Shown here: one piece after another, positions 21,710 to 29,955 of the stretch
How positions within the stretch are numbered: position 1 is the first letter of the stretch
How the letters are laid out: each line of letters begins with the position of its first letter
Source of the DNA: Phoronis australis
Taxonomy: Eukaryota; Phoronida; Phoronidae
Reading direction: 5' to 3'
DNA: 30,618 nucleotides
Assembly (NCBI GenBank): GCA_002633005.1
Contig: NMRA01000163.1
Location: 465,585 to 496,202, forward strand
The notes under the pieces: model-generated
Seen by the model: the letters and a program-made list of their open reading frames with translations, nothing else
What the model was told of the DNA's origin: nothing
Databases searched by the model: none
Made by a program: the position numbers and the translations under genes

Positions 21710-23025
21710 CTTGTTGGTTCAAACAAAAAAGCCTAAAAGCGAAACAGTCTTTATTTTGAATATTACTTAAACGTTGTACATTCGTGCCTACAGGTGTTAT
21801 AATTAAATTTAAACACCGTCTGCAGGCGCTAACGAACGATAAAAATCGATTAAAATCAGGATTAATGAAAGTTAATGGCATTAAAACATCACCGTGATTC
21901 TAATGAAAACATGCAGTTATAGATAATAGCAATTTTTCAGCGGTTGCTTCGTTCACACTGGATATACCGTTTATATACGCACAAATAGGCCCATGTGTTT
22001 GAAGAAGAACATACCACTATGTAAAACAACGGAGAAAGCGCAAGGAACAATACTAGTTGCATTAAGGTTGTGTAGAACCTTTCCGACTTGTCGGTGTACT
22101 TTGCTAACTGTCTACAGAATATACTAATTAACTCAATAATAGCATACATTTTCTGAATGTAGAAAACCTGTAGAATTCGGGTTTGGACTGGTATTGATTG
22201 GATCATGTGATCATGTCTTTTTTATTAGTAAAATTTAGCAAAAAAGAGAGGCACATCCATAGCAAAATAATGATATCAACGGCATGACCAAAATTTGTTA
22301 GATTGATATAGGTACAAGATGAAATCTCAAAAACGCTGTTACGTTTTAGTTTTCTGCTATTTTTTTCTTAAAAATCCTACTTTTGATAGCTCCTCATACT
22401 AATATGAAAGATTTTAGGAACAACTCCTGAGCGTTTTGATGAACAGTGCATAAAATGTGAAAGTTTTTTTGACTCCGATCAGCGATTTCTGAGATTTGAT
22501 GTTCTAACGTTTGCCAAAGTTGTCCATTTTTCAAGGATCCCACATAACGTTAATGCAGAATTCATTCGCTGGCGAACAGAAGGCAGTGAGACCGGACGTC
22601 TGATTCTCCGTCTAATTTTGCCCTATGTAAACGCTCGTAAGGGAGGTCTGATCCGCTTTGTTGCTTCACCTGCAAACTAGAAGCCAGTGTCTTCTTATTA
22701 TGTACGCACCCAGCTGAGTGCAAGTTGGAACACACCCTCATAGGTTAACATTTTTGAGAGAGCGTCAGCATTAAGATTTTGGTGAAACGGCAAAGGACGG
22801 CAAACGCTTAACAGTCCAAGGGCGAGATTGTACAACACTTACATGTAGTTAGCATTCCCTCTCGGTTTTTATGGGTCTCGTTTTTCGCGAGATCGTGAGT
22901 GGAAACTTGCAACCAGAGCCCGATTGAGGCTTGGACCGCGCCAAGTAGTCTCAGCTGCCCCCAAGGCGTTACAATCAAGACTGTCGCCACGAAGCTCGGT
23001 GTCTATCACGTCGATGAATACATTA
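21710..23025. other. Non-coding, no supported gene
   Basis: Minus frames 21881-21699, 22206-21937 and 22990-22808 have no recognisable features. TACATGTA lies at 22840. No mobile-element boundaries are seen. Confidence 0.45.
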
Positions 23026-23032
23026 AAGGGAT
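23026..23032. repeat. Candidate target-site duplication of the LINE, 3' side (AAGGGAT)
   Basis: AAGGGAT directly abuts the A+T tail of the minus-strand LINE and recurs at 23784-23790 where LINE homology stops. Confidence 0.5.
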
Positions 23033-23783
23033 TATTTATTTATTTATTATAGTAACATAAAGGTGCCAGTAAAGACAACCTCAAAGACAGAATATTCACC
23101 ACCCCCCAGACTCAGTCACCTAATAATAATTATACCATTACATAACATATTGCACAAGCTCAAATATGATCACTTCAGACTAGTTTATAAACAAATACTT
23201 ACTTCTAAGCTGCAAAGCGTCTTGAATGAATTTCGCTAGACCTTTCAAGTTATTTTGGTATATTTGAGGTAGGGCAGAATTCCGTATCAAAATGGTCGAA
23301 TGTGAGTATATTTTTCACAGTCAAAAATGAAATAAACTTCATCTTCAACTCTGTTTTTACAAACACGACAAATCCGTTCATTCACAGGAATTCCGAAGTA
23401 CCACCCCACCTCAACCTCTAATGGTAGAATACCTGCTCTCAATCTACATGTAGCTATGACCGACCTCTGAGACACCGGCAGAGGCAAATACTCTTCTATA
23501 CAATAGTCATTCTTAACAGACCTATATAAGCACAGTTTTGGTTTCTCAGTGATTATTTTTAACCAGTTTAACTCTTATAACTGGAACCTGAATGTTTTGA
23601 AGTTTTCGAGAGACACAATTTGCTTGTTCCTAACATTTTCTAAAAAATCGCATTTCTCCATAACTTTAAATATTGAACTTGACCAATTGCAGGGTTTTCG
23701 ATGTTTAAGGTCCCATAAAAAGACTTTTTTGCAATAATATTCTGCTTTCATCCATTAGAACTAAACGATTCCAGAACCTTAGC
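23033..23783 (-). mobile_element. 5'-truncated non-LTR retrotransposon (LINE), 3' end
   Basis: The minus strand carries the last about 200 codons of an ORF2-type polyprotein, a short 3' untranslated region and an (AATA)n-like terminal tail at 23033-23050 (plus strand TTATTTATTTATTTATTATAG). 7-bp direct repeats flank it. A 5' truncation and simple-repeat 3' tail are typical of target-primed reverse transcription by CR1/L2-type elements. The insertion is about 750 bp. Confidence 0.8.
23180..23772 (-). pseudogene. C-terminal ORF2 remnant of a CR1/L2-like LINE
   Basis: The minus strand reads, in segments joined by frame changes and stops, WNRLVLMDESRI, then CNWSSSIFKVMEKCDF, then KPKLCLYRSVKNDYCIEEYL, then the open stretch 23487-23287 (RSVIATCRLRAGILPLEVEVGW, split here by the reader at residue 20). 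The cysteine motif is RICRVCKNRVEDEVYFIFDC. After a further shift it ends IQDALQLRSKYLFIN at a TAG (23182-23180). This order, with YR-basic-GILPL-E-G, a CxxC...DE.F.F.C zinc-knuckle-like motif and a basic tail, is the standard C-terminus downstream of the reverse transcriptase in CR1/L2/Rex-like LINEs. At least two frameshifts and in-frame stops make it inactive. Neither the RT catalytic domain nor the endonuclease domain is present. Confidence 0.8.
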
Positions 23784-23790
23784 AAGGGAT
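23784..23790. repeat. Candidate target-site duplication of the LINE, 5' side (AAGGGAT)
   Basis: Second copy of AAGGGAT, immediately where LINE-derived coding sequence ends. Confidence 0.5.
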
Positions 23791-24029
23791 AGTTACCGCC
23801 AAACAGTTGTATTCCAATCTATTCTCGAGTGGCGTGATGACCACAACGAACCCCTTTGGTGAGCGGTTCTCAGGTGTCACAGTACATCCTTCGTCATTTG
23901 ACATACATATAGCTAAGGAGGTTGCACAATGTGTAAGGGTAAGAAATAACTGCAGGTGGTCTGATGCACGTTGTACCAGCCGCGCATGTGGGCCCATTGC
24001 ACTGATAACCTGGAACCATTTTTATGCTG
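23791..24029. other. Non-coding between LINE and SINE
   Basis: Overlapping frames on both strands (plus 23807-24046, minus 23997-23779) with no recognised motif. The right part may belong to the 3' body of the adjacent minus-strand SINE. Confidence 0.4.
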
Positions 24030-24172
24030 TATTAATACATAGTTAAAACCGAGCTGAGGAGCTAGAAACCTAAGTCAAGGGTTTAGCAGTGTGACGCAGT
24101 GGGACTCGCACCCACGGCCTCGAGTGAAGAAAGCGGAACCATATCACACTAGGCCTCACTGCCTCCTCGTGT
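24030..24172 (-). mobile_element. tRNA-derived SINE (minus strand)
   Basis: On the minus strand GCAGTGAGGCCTAGTGTGA starts a tRNA-like head. An A-box-like TAGTGTGATATGG lies at about 24139-24151 and a B box GGTGCGAGTCCC is the complement of 24101-24112. An acceptor-like stem GCAGTG pairs with CACTGC near 24090. The pattern resembles a type II (Ser/Leu-like) tRNA. Downstream comes CTCCTCAGCTCGGTTTTAAC (complement of 24042-24061), the same tail core as in the SINE at 14.1 kb. It ends in A+T-rich sequence near 24030. It is a degenerate SINE and not a tRNA gene, because the anticodon stem cannot be drawn. Confidence 0.6.
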
Positions 24173-24275
24173 AATGGTAAGGTAAATAGTTTATTCTAAG
24201 TAATTGCCCAAATGTTTTGGCGGCAATGACTGCTTCTTGATCGAACACTGCAAATTCCCCGGCATATACGAAAAA
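24173..24275. other. Short spacer, non-coding
   Basis: A+T-rich sequence between the SINE and the weak open frame that follows; nothing recognised. Confidence 0.4.
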
Positions 24276-24551
24276 ATGGCAGCCAGGAGAATGGTAATAA
24301 TCAAGAAATTAGGCAACTCTTCGAGCGACTTGACGCGTTTACTCCGGAGTTCAAGGAGTTCCCTTCTCGGACTGTTGCTTTTGTGGGCTTGTGAAGCTGT
24401 GTTACCGCGATACGCAAGTGTGTCTTTTGAAGCCGTGAACTTATTGACGGAATCCAAAATTAGACACCTTGCATCGGAGTCTTCGACCTTTCGGATACTA
24501 AATTTTAGAGAAAGTGCCTATTCAGGAACTCGTTACATACATGTATCATAG
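24276..24551 (+). CDS. Weak hypothetical 91-aa open frame with hydrophobic segment
   Basis: Starts with ATGGCAGCC in a good context (purine at -3, G at +4) and is open for 91 codons to TAG. The first 24 residues are basic (MAARRMVIIKKLGNSSS). A hydrophobic stretch SSLLGLLLLWACEAVLP at about residues 28-45 could be a signal anchor. The remainder (TESKIRHLASESSTFR) is unremarkable. An equally long frame overlaps on the minus strand, and SINEs lie on both sides. The family is unrecognised. I list it because of its start context and raised CG content, not because of homology. Confidence 0.18.
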   Translation: MAARRMVIIKKLGNSSSDLTRLLRSSRSSLLGLLLLWACEAVLPRYASVSFEAVNLLTESKIRHLASESSTFRILNFRESAYSGTRYIHVS

Positions 24552-24715
24552 CGTAGTATTAATTGCCAGCAGACATGTGGCTCCAGAACACGACAGAAAT
24601 GACCACGATGGGTAAAATGGGTGCATGCATGGTTCTTTTCTGCAGGGTAGGTGGTACAGGTACATAAGGTCTGCCCGCTGTAATTAGCCGACATGCTCCG
24701 TCTTCGTGGCAGCAC
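24552..24715. other. Short non-coding spacer
   Basis: No features beyond a TACATGTA at its left edge (24538-24545). Confidence 0.4.
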
Positions 24716-25016
24716 ATATGGTTTTATTTCGGAGTGCCCTTCTCCTAGACTGGTTGCCTTCTATGGCTGATGAGCCCAGTCTGCCCAGGTTTTGATGTAA
24801 GAGTTATTCTTCTCGTAAGTAACATGAGCAATGTTTAACAGGGTAAGGAAGTTGGCCTTACACCCAACCCTAGTGTGACCCTAGGGAGTGTTTGGGGGTG
24901 AATTTAGTCTGATTTCTACCTATCGCCCTGCATGAGAAACCCTGCCAGGAGTTTAAACTCCCGCCGGTAAAGCTCTAGAGGTCACGGAGATACGCAAGCT
25001 GTTCCGCCACGACAAG
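24716..25016 (-). mobile_element. Long tRNA-derived SINE (minus strand)
   Basis: On the minus strand a head starts near 25016 with GTCGTGGCGGAACAGCTTGC, an A-box-like segment at about 24993-25010. Some 35 bp further on is a B-box-like GAGTTTAAACTCC (complement of 24948-24960, itself a near-perfect palindrome). About 230 bp of body follows, with GTAAGGCCAACTTCCTTACC (an internal inverted GTAAGG/CCTTAC pair) and AACCTGGGCAGACTGGGC. It ends in a GGAAATAAAAC-like 3' end near 24716. Length and layout are those of a SINE with a long unrelated body. The body is not shared with the other two SINEs. Confidence 0.55.
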
Positions 25017-26020
25017 GCATACACCCCAGGAACAGACGACAGAGATGAAAGGAAAAGAATTCTCATAGTAAAGTAATCTAAAGCAAAATATAACAGTGCT
25101 TACAACAAATGCAAATTAACACCTGGCACACATTGAACAGCACTGGCGTATTCCAACAATGGGCAAAGGGAAGAGGAGTAGAACTTCCCTTCATATTTCT
25201 TTTTGTCCCCCATGTTCACTGTTAAATATCCCCTGGTTAACAACTCATATCAACACTCGCGGCCCCCTCAATTCAATACTTCTGGCTTCGTCTAAGTGTC
25301 GAAAAGTACACTTGGACATGAAAGTTAACAAAAACTCCATATATAGTCCAATGCATTGTATGAAAACTGACAAGACAGAAACCGTGATTATTCATCGATT
25401 TCTGGAGTGCCAACGTTGGAGAAAAGTCCGCTTCAACAAAATTTAAGCTAGAATAGAATGCGTTTTAATTTGTCGTGTCGTAGGTTTGCTCTCCGTGCCC
25501 GATGTTTGTCTGTCATTCATGGAGCAATGTTGGAACCTTCTGGAAAGTGCGAAACACTGTCCCAGTGCGATAAGATTCTTTATAAATCTTACGACTAGGA
25601 ACACAACAGGAAACCACGACGATTGTAACACAAAACGGTGTCAGTATTGAAGTTTTGATTCCAGAATAACGCCATTATTTTACCTCTTTTTAATTTAGGG
25701 CCGATTTGCCTGTTGAGACATATGGCGGAGTCACTTACGAAAACTAGTTTAACGATCACAAATGCAAAGAGGCTGCGTCTTTAAAGTGGCAAACTCAATT
25801 AAGTTTGAAATGCACCTAAGCTGGTCAACAAAGCGAATCTGCTGGCTAATTTCGCCCTATTTAAAAAAATCATTCTTAGAAAGTTTTTTAACAAAAGAAC
25901 AAAATATTGACCTAAAGTTTAGATTTTCATGAAACGTATAGCCAGTCAACGATTGAGATAAGCCGATAGTCTTACAAAAATTGCCTCTGCTCAGTGAATT
26001 AAAGTATGGCATTGTTCTTT
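25017..26020. other. Non-coding; possible isolated splice acceptor
   Basis: The plus frame 25159-25446 and minus frame 25631-25443 are unrecognised. On the minus strand a strong pyrimidine tract ending GTTCCTAG (AG near 25596) precedes a 49-codon open stretch (VRFIKNLIALGQCF...). This could be a downstream exon of the gene at 26.9-27.3 kb, but its phase does not follow directly from exon 2. No repeats were identified. Confidence 0.35.
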
Positions 26021-26458
26021 AGTGGCCGGTTGCATGAAACAGTCCCAAATAGGGACTGTACTAAGGTTCCTAAGTCTTTTTACGTATTTGTGTCTTTATG
26101 TACTTACAGATGCAATATTGGTCTGCCATTTCATCTTTGTTATGAGCTCCTCTTTGTTTAATGACATTTTCTAATAATATAAGCAATAACTGAGCCCAGA
26201 ATTCATAGAAAATAAATAGGGACTTAGTCCTTAAATTGGGGGTGTTGCATGAAAACATCCCTAATTATTTTTTGATAATATTGACAATTTAACGTACAGT
26301 TTATTCTTGATTTGTATCATGAAAGCCAAAAGTTGACTTGGTAATCAAACTAGAACAATACAAGAGAGGGCAATCGATGATTTCACAAGTCCAAAAATAC
26401 GCAGTTGATTTAAGGAACGTGGCAGAGTCCCTAATTGGGACTGTTTCATGCAACCACT
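26021..26458. mobile_element. Compound MITE with 30-bp GGTTGCATGAAAC... inverted repeats
   Basis: The left terminus GGTTGCATGAAACAGTCCCA (26028-26057 in full) and the complement of 26426-26455 match at 29 of 30 positions. AGTGG/CCACT lies just outside both. A third, degenerate copy of the terminus, GTTGCATGAAAACATCCC, sits inside at 26243-26266 in the same orientation as the left end. It is preceded by a partial inverse of the left subterminal region (GGGACTTAGTCCTTA, 26219-26233). This suggests one copy inserted into another or a partial internal duplication. No coding capacity. No convincing target duplication could be read, so the superfamily is not assigned. Confidence 0.75.
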
Positions 26459-26918
26459 GAAGGTCTGAATGATTTTGAGCTAGACACTGCAAGTTCACAA
26501 GTCTGATTGGTACATGTAATCTAGTTCCAGTCCAAAAGTTTCAGGTCACTTGGTGTCATGGGTCATTAAGTGCATTTTTCTTCTGAAATTTTGACCTTGT
26601 CTGCAATTCAGCATAAAGTTCTGCTGTTGTGCACAAGCTACCGGAAATGTTGCAAACTTTCCGTAAAATCTCACTCGCACATGGTCGTTATTGTCACATT
26701 CTGACAATAATCTTTCTAGTTACATTGTGTATTATGTTCTTTTTCTGCTAGAAATATGGGTTACGGGTCAGAAATTATATACCGTGGTATGAGTCAAGTG
26801 TTTTACAGTGCCGGCATGTTCAGTGTGAGCACACAACTCCAGCCCTAGAAAGCCAACTCCCGCACGTGGCCTACATGTACAGTTGTATGTATTCTATTAT
26901 TAGAACTTGCAAACTTAC
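26459..26918. other. Proposed intron of the minus-strand gene; non-coding
   Basis: Lies directly 3' of the exon-2 donor on the minus strand. Contains TACATGTA at 26511 and 26872 and no recognisable exon. Confidence 0.4.
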
Positions 26919-27039
26919 TCCGAGATTAGCCGCGAGAGTTTGCACTGGGAATTTCCGGCTGCCTGCTCGACTGAGTTTTGATCTCGAGTTGTAGTTATCA
27001 AACCAAGCCTGATTCCATTGCTTCATTTTCATTTTCATT
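26919..27039 (-). CDS. Second coding exon of a minus-strand gene
   Basis: An acceptor TTATAACAG (AG = complement of 27040-27041) and a consensus donor GGA|GTAAGT (GT = complement of 26917-26918) bound 121 nt. Taken with the two leftover bases of exon 1, it reads through 41 codons without a stop and ends in phase 0. The peptide is basic and low in hydrophobics: MKMKMKQWNQAWFDNYNS, then RSKLSRAGSRKFPVQ. This suits a soluble nuclear or cytoplasmic protein, not a secreted one. The family is unrecognised. Fit of phase, acceptor and donor is the main evidence. Confidence 0.45.
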
Positions 27040-27160
27040 CTGTTATAATTGTTCATCAAGCGAGACTCTTTAGGTACAGTTACATATAAAAAGCGATTTC
27101 TCGGTAAAGTTAGTCAACAAACCTCGACCATTACACTGATCATTCTTTATAAGCACTGAC

Positions 27161-27261
27161 CTGTGGACCTGTGTGGGTGCCGGGAGTAGCTCTAGTTGTA
27201 AAACCGCTTTCGACAACCTGCCAGGAGTTTTTAACAAGATATTTTGAGGTGTTGAAATCAT
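27161..27261 (-). CDS. First coding exon of a minus-strand, probably E2F-controlled gene
   Basis: ATG at 27261 opens 33 codons plus 2 bases to a donor CCACAG|GTCAGT (GT = complement of 27159-27160). The peptide starts MISTPQNILLKTPGRLSK and contains a TPGR motif of the sort that often carries S/T-P phosphorylation sites. It continues VLQLELLPAPTQVH. The 121-bp intron (27160-27040) joins it in frame to the exon at 27039-26919. The E2F and ETS sites lie 58-100 bp upstream of the ATG. The function is unknown; a cell-cycle role is only a suggestion from the promoter. An alternative donor (ACACAG|GTCC) eight bases earlier is weaker. Confidence 0.45.
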
Positions 27262-27318
27262 GCTAAGGAAAAAAGTTAGATTTTGGCAGCTCTCACAGTC
27301 AGACTATATGAAAAGAAA

Positions 27319-27360
27319 TTGGCGCGAAATGCTTGCCTCCTAAAACGTCACTTCCGGAAG
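27319..27360. promoter_or_regulatory. E2F site plus ETS palindrome; candidate bidirectional promoter
   Basis: TTGGCGCGAAA (27319-27329) is a perfect E2F/DP consensus. CTTCCGGAAG (27351-27360) is a head-to-head double ETS core, preceded by ACGTCA (27345-27350), a CRE half-site. The block sits between the leftward ATG at 27261 and the rightward ATG at 27450. Such E2F+ETS+CRE groups are typical of compact TATA-less promoters of cell-cycle genes. Confidence 0.55.
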
Positions 27361-27449
27361 AGCGGACGAGTAATTAATAAAATTACGAAAAGCTGTAATT
27401 AAATGGAAAATATGTCTAGGATAACCAACCAACCTTATTTTAGCTCAAA

Positions 27450-27955
27450 ATGACGTGGAAAAAGGTTGCCTTCGCCTTTAACAACACCACTATCAAGCTA
27501 GATTTCATGCACGGAGGGATACAGAAATTGAAACGAAATGAATTTCTTCCTGTTTCAACATGTGATGTGAAGACACATACATGTACATGTATCTTAAACT
27601 CTGCAAATACCTGGAGGCAAATGAAGGATGCCAGAATACACTGAGCGAGATAATAGCTACAGTGTATTAAAGAAAAGTTTGCCGCGGAAAACTATTCTCC
27701 AAACTGGCTTAGACAAAAATTTGAAGAATTTTATGGAAGTAGCATAACTGTGTCGAGAAAGTCAAGAACAGGATCGACCAACACTGGTTTGGTCACAGGG
27801 AACGCTAAATTGCGCAACAAAGAGGCTTTAACAAAAACATAGAAATTGCAGCAACGTTGATAGAAAATGAAGTTTTGTCTAGTGTACATGATACATCTAA
27901 GCCTAATAATCGTTTCAGACCAAGAAAAAAAACGAACGTTGAGGTATTGCCATAG
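27450..27955 (+). pseudogene. Frameshifted coding remnant, unrecognised family
   Basis: Four open segments on the plus strand follow each other with frame changes. 27450-27644 (MTWKKVAFAFNNTTIKLDFM...) is open from an ATG. 27566-27670 reads YLKLCKYLEANEGC then QNTLSEIIATVY. 27666-27842 reads KEKFAAENYSPNWLRQKFEE then FYGSSITVSRKSRTGSTN. 27809-27955 reads FNKNIEIAATLIENEVLSS to a TAG. Segments two to four make good sense as one protein broken by at least two frameshifts: a short helix, a YS..WL..K.....YG..I.. unit and an AA.LI..E helix. From memory the arrangement resembles a group of uncharacterised invertebrate proteins, but I cannot name a domain. The first segment may be separate. The breaks have no splice signals at the junctions. 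Confidence 0.35.
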
Positions 27956-28690
27956 TTCACAGCAATAATTCATTGCCTCCGACATCAGTTTCTGTTGAGG
28001 TTGCAATGTGGCATGCAAAGAAGGTGCAAATGTCTGAAATCCGAATTGTATTGTACTGAAACGAGTTCATCTTGTTTTAGTCAAATACGTGATTGTTCGG
28101 TGCCTACAGCTTCTAAAGTGAATGAGTAGACATGAACCTCTAATGTAAGCAGTCTTTGCGTTTTGACATCTTGACCCTGGGTGTTATCCCCAATATGGTC
28201 ATGACTAGTAATACGGACGAGTACGTTATAATACAGTTTAGGCACTTGTTCAGATCTTAGACAAGGATAATGCCACCCTTAGGCTCCTCATGAAGGCGAG
28301 TGTGCATATGAGGTTAAATCATGTTGAACGCTATCCCAATAGAAACATTGGTTCATTTGAGCTCCAACTGTTTTGATGTCTGGTCTCTCCTATCACAATG
28401 CATTTTGACGTGTTCCTGTTCAGTTTGTTCTCCACCTATGTCACCTGATTGAATAATGTGAACTTTTGTCTTGATAATGGTTTATAGTGAATAAACCGAA
28501 TAGTTGATCAATATGTCATTGTTTACATACGCGCTAATTTTAAAGTTCGTACTCATATTTTGGCCCAAAACAAGTGTGATGACACTTACATGTACTCTTG
28601 TTCCTTGTATTTATTAAATTCAAATTTTATCAGAATTTCGCCACTGTCGCAGTGTGATTGTCATTTTCAGGTACGGTAGCAGTCATGTTG
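27956..28690. other. Non-coding between remnant and transposase fragment
   Basis: No supported gene. TACATGTA lies at 28587. The right part would be the 3' flank of the minus-strand transposase; TTTATT at 28694-28699 is a minus-strand AATAAA that could have been its polyadenylation signal. Terminal inverted repeats of the transposon were not found. Confidence 0.4.
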
Positions 28691-28782
28691 AGTATTTTAT
28701 TTTTATAACACATTAATTAATCTTATGTTTTCACTTTAATTTCAGATTGCGAGCCAGTGATGATGAACGCTTATTTGTATCA

Positions 28783-29094
28783 TTAGTTGACAAGTTTTGG
28801 CAGTACTTGCAGAATGCAAAGAGCACCACAATTTGTTATGACATTGTCTGCATGTGGAACCAAAAACATCCGCAAAGATCCAGTCAATATTCCGAAGTTC
28901 TGAATTCTCTGAATGACCATATCCCGTCTGACCTCTACTTGTCTTTGTGTTAGCTGAGTTTGATCCTTGGTGAAAGCTGGCAGAAATAGATGACAGTTGT
29001 ACGAAGCAATTTCTTCGGAAATAACAAATCCTCCATCAGCCAATACACCACGATCCAACAAATCAAAAATCCTAGAGCGTTAGGTAATGATGTT
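28783..29094 (-). pseudogene. DDE transposase C-terminal fragment (DDE_Tnp_4; PIF-Harbinger/ISL2EU-like)
   Basis: The minus strand reads SDNIIT-stop-RSRIFDLLDRGVLADGG, then FVISEEIASYNCHLFLPAFT, KDQTQLTQRQVEVRR, IQRIQNFGILTG and ADNVITNCGALCILQ, ending LPKLVN-stop at 28783. The motif order GR.SD..I...SG..DLL..GD.V.ADRGF, IPPF..G..QL, R....R..VER.I.R.K.F.IL.G, D.I...CA.LCN.Q is that of RNase H-like DDE_Tnp_4 transposases, which cut and join transposon ends. This copy is dead. ADRGF is ADGGF, a CAA-to-TAA change stops the frame at 29082-29080, and the segment carrying the catalytic Glu (VRIHVER-type) is deleted in frame between VEVRRDMV and IQRIQNF. The N-terminal half, with the first catalytic Asp, is missing; it is replaced upstream by the repeat array. 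Confidence 0.8.
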
Positions 29095-29672
29095 GTCAGA
29101 TGTGCGACCACCAAACGCCTTTGTTAGAAATCCTCGATCAGCCAGTACACCATCACCACATTCTCACAAATACAAAAACCCCAGAGCGTTGGGTAATGAT
29201 CTTGTCAGATGTGCGACCACCAAACGCGCTTGATAGAAATCGTCGATCAGCTAGTACATGTACACCATCACCACATTCCCACAAATCAAAAAACCCTGAG
29301 CGTCGGTAGTGATCTTGTCAGATGTGCAACAACCAAACGCCCTTGTTAGAAATCCTCGATCAGTCAGTACACCATCACCACATTCCCACAAATACAAAAA
29401 CCCAGAGCGTTGGGTAATGATCCTGTCAGATGTGCGACAACCAAACGCCCTTGTTAGAAATCCTTGATCAGCCAGTACACCATCACCACATTCTCATAAA
29501 TCCATAAACCCAGAGCCTTGGGTAATGATCTTGTCAGATGTGCGACCACCAAACGCACTTGTTAGAAATCCTCGATCAGCTAGTACAACATAACCACATT
29601 CCCACAAATCAAAAAACCCAGAGCGTTGGATAATGATCTTGTCAGATGTGCGACCACCAAACGCCCTTGATA
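29025..29672 (-). repeat. 108-bp (36-codon) minisatellite made from the transposase catalytic core
   Basis: About six tandem copies, anchored by GTCAGATGTGCGAC (or its GTGCAAC variant) at 29095, 29204, 29317, 29425, 29533 and 29641. Spacings are 109, 113, 108, 108 and 108. On the minus strand each unit reads, where undamaged, AFGGRTSDKIITQRSG, then FFDLWECGDGVLADRGFLT, and back to AFGG. This is exactly a slice of the DDE_Tnp_4 core including the second catalytic Asp, repeated head to tail in the same frame. The left-most unit runs directly into the transposase C-terminus. Later mutations (one-base indels in units 1 and 2, Trp to stop, ADRGF to TDRGF/ADQGF/ADRRF) have broken the frame in some units. 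Confidence 0.93.
29255..29262. other. TACATGTA created by a 6-bp insertion inside one satellite unit
   Basis: Sister units read AGTACACCATCAC. This unit reads AGTACATGTACACCATCAC, so six bases ATGTAC have been added next to an existing GTAC, giving the palindrome and two extra codons. Confidence 0.8.
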
Positions 29673-29677
29673 TATAT

Positions 29678-29949
29678 TGTTATGGAGACTTTAGTTAAAT
29701 TAGTACAAGTATTACTTCATTATTTACTTTATTTACTTCATTTTAGTTCGCTTATTCAACTTTATAAGTCTAGTCACGCTATCGCCGTTATTCCGAGTGC
29801 CCTTTGTTGTATAGAAGTATTTTAGTGCTGCCTCTAGCGGCGGGGGGCGTAGTTGTTTCCGCCATATTGTCATAGTTTGATCGAACTGTTGTCGGAAAAT
29901 ATATCGTTGAAATAGATTATTATTGTTGTCTTTGGTCATCGTGAGGCCA
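29678..29949 (+). mobile_element. 5' LTR of a BEL/Pao-type retrotransposon
   Basis: Starts TGTTATGGAGACTT directly beside the minisatellite and probably ends at ...GAGGCCA (29949), six bases before the primer binding site, giving TG...CA ends and about 272 bp. The 3' limit is uncertain; GGTCA at 29938 is an alternative. The second LTR lies beyond the window. Candidate 5-bp target sequence on the left is TATAT (29673-29677). The minus-strand frame 29969-29733 is LTR sequence, not a gene. Confidence 0.7.
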
Positions 29950-29955
29950 GAGAAT

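Noticed and set aside
24085-24172. Possible real type II tRNA gene on the minus strand
   Set aside because: A and B boxes and part of an acceptor stem are present, but no proper anticodon arm can be drawn and a SINE tail follows.
28747-28953. 68-codon plus-strand frame
   Set aside because: Shadow of the minus-strand transposase remnant, which matches a known family.
29025-29672. CRISPR array (regularly spaced repeats)
   Set aside because: The repeats are contiguous 108-bp units without unique spacers, in a eukaryotic context, and derive from transposase sequence.
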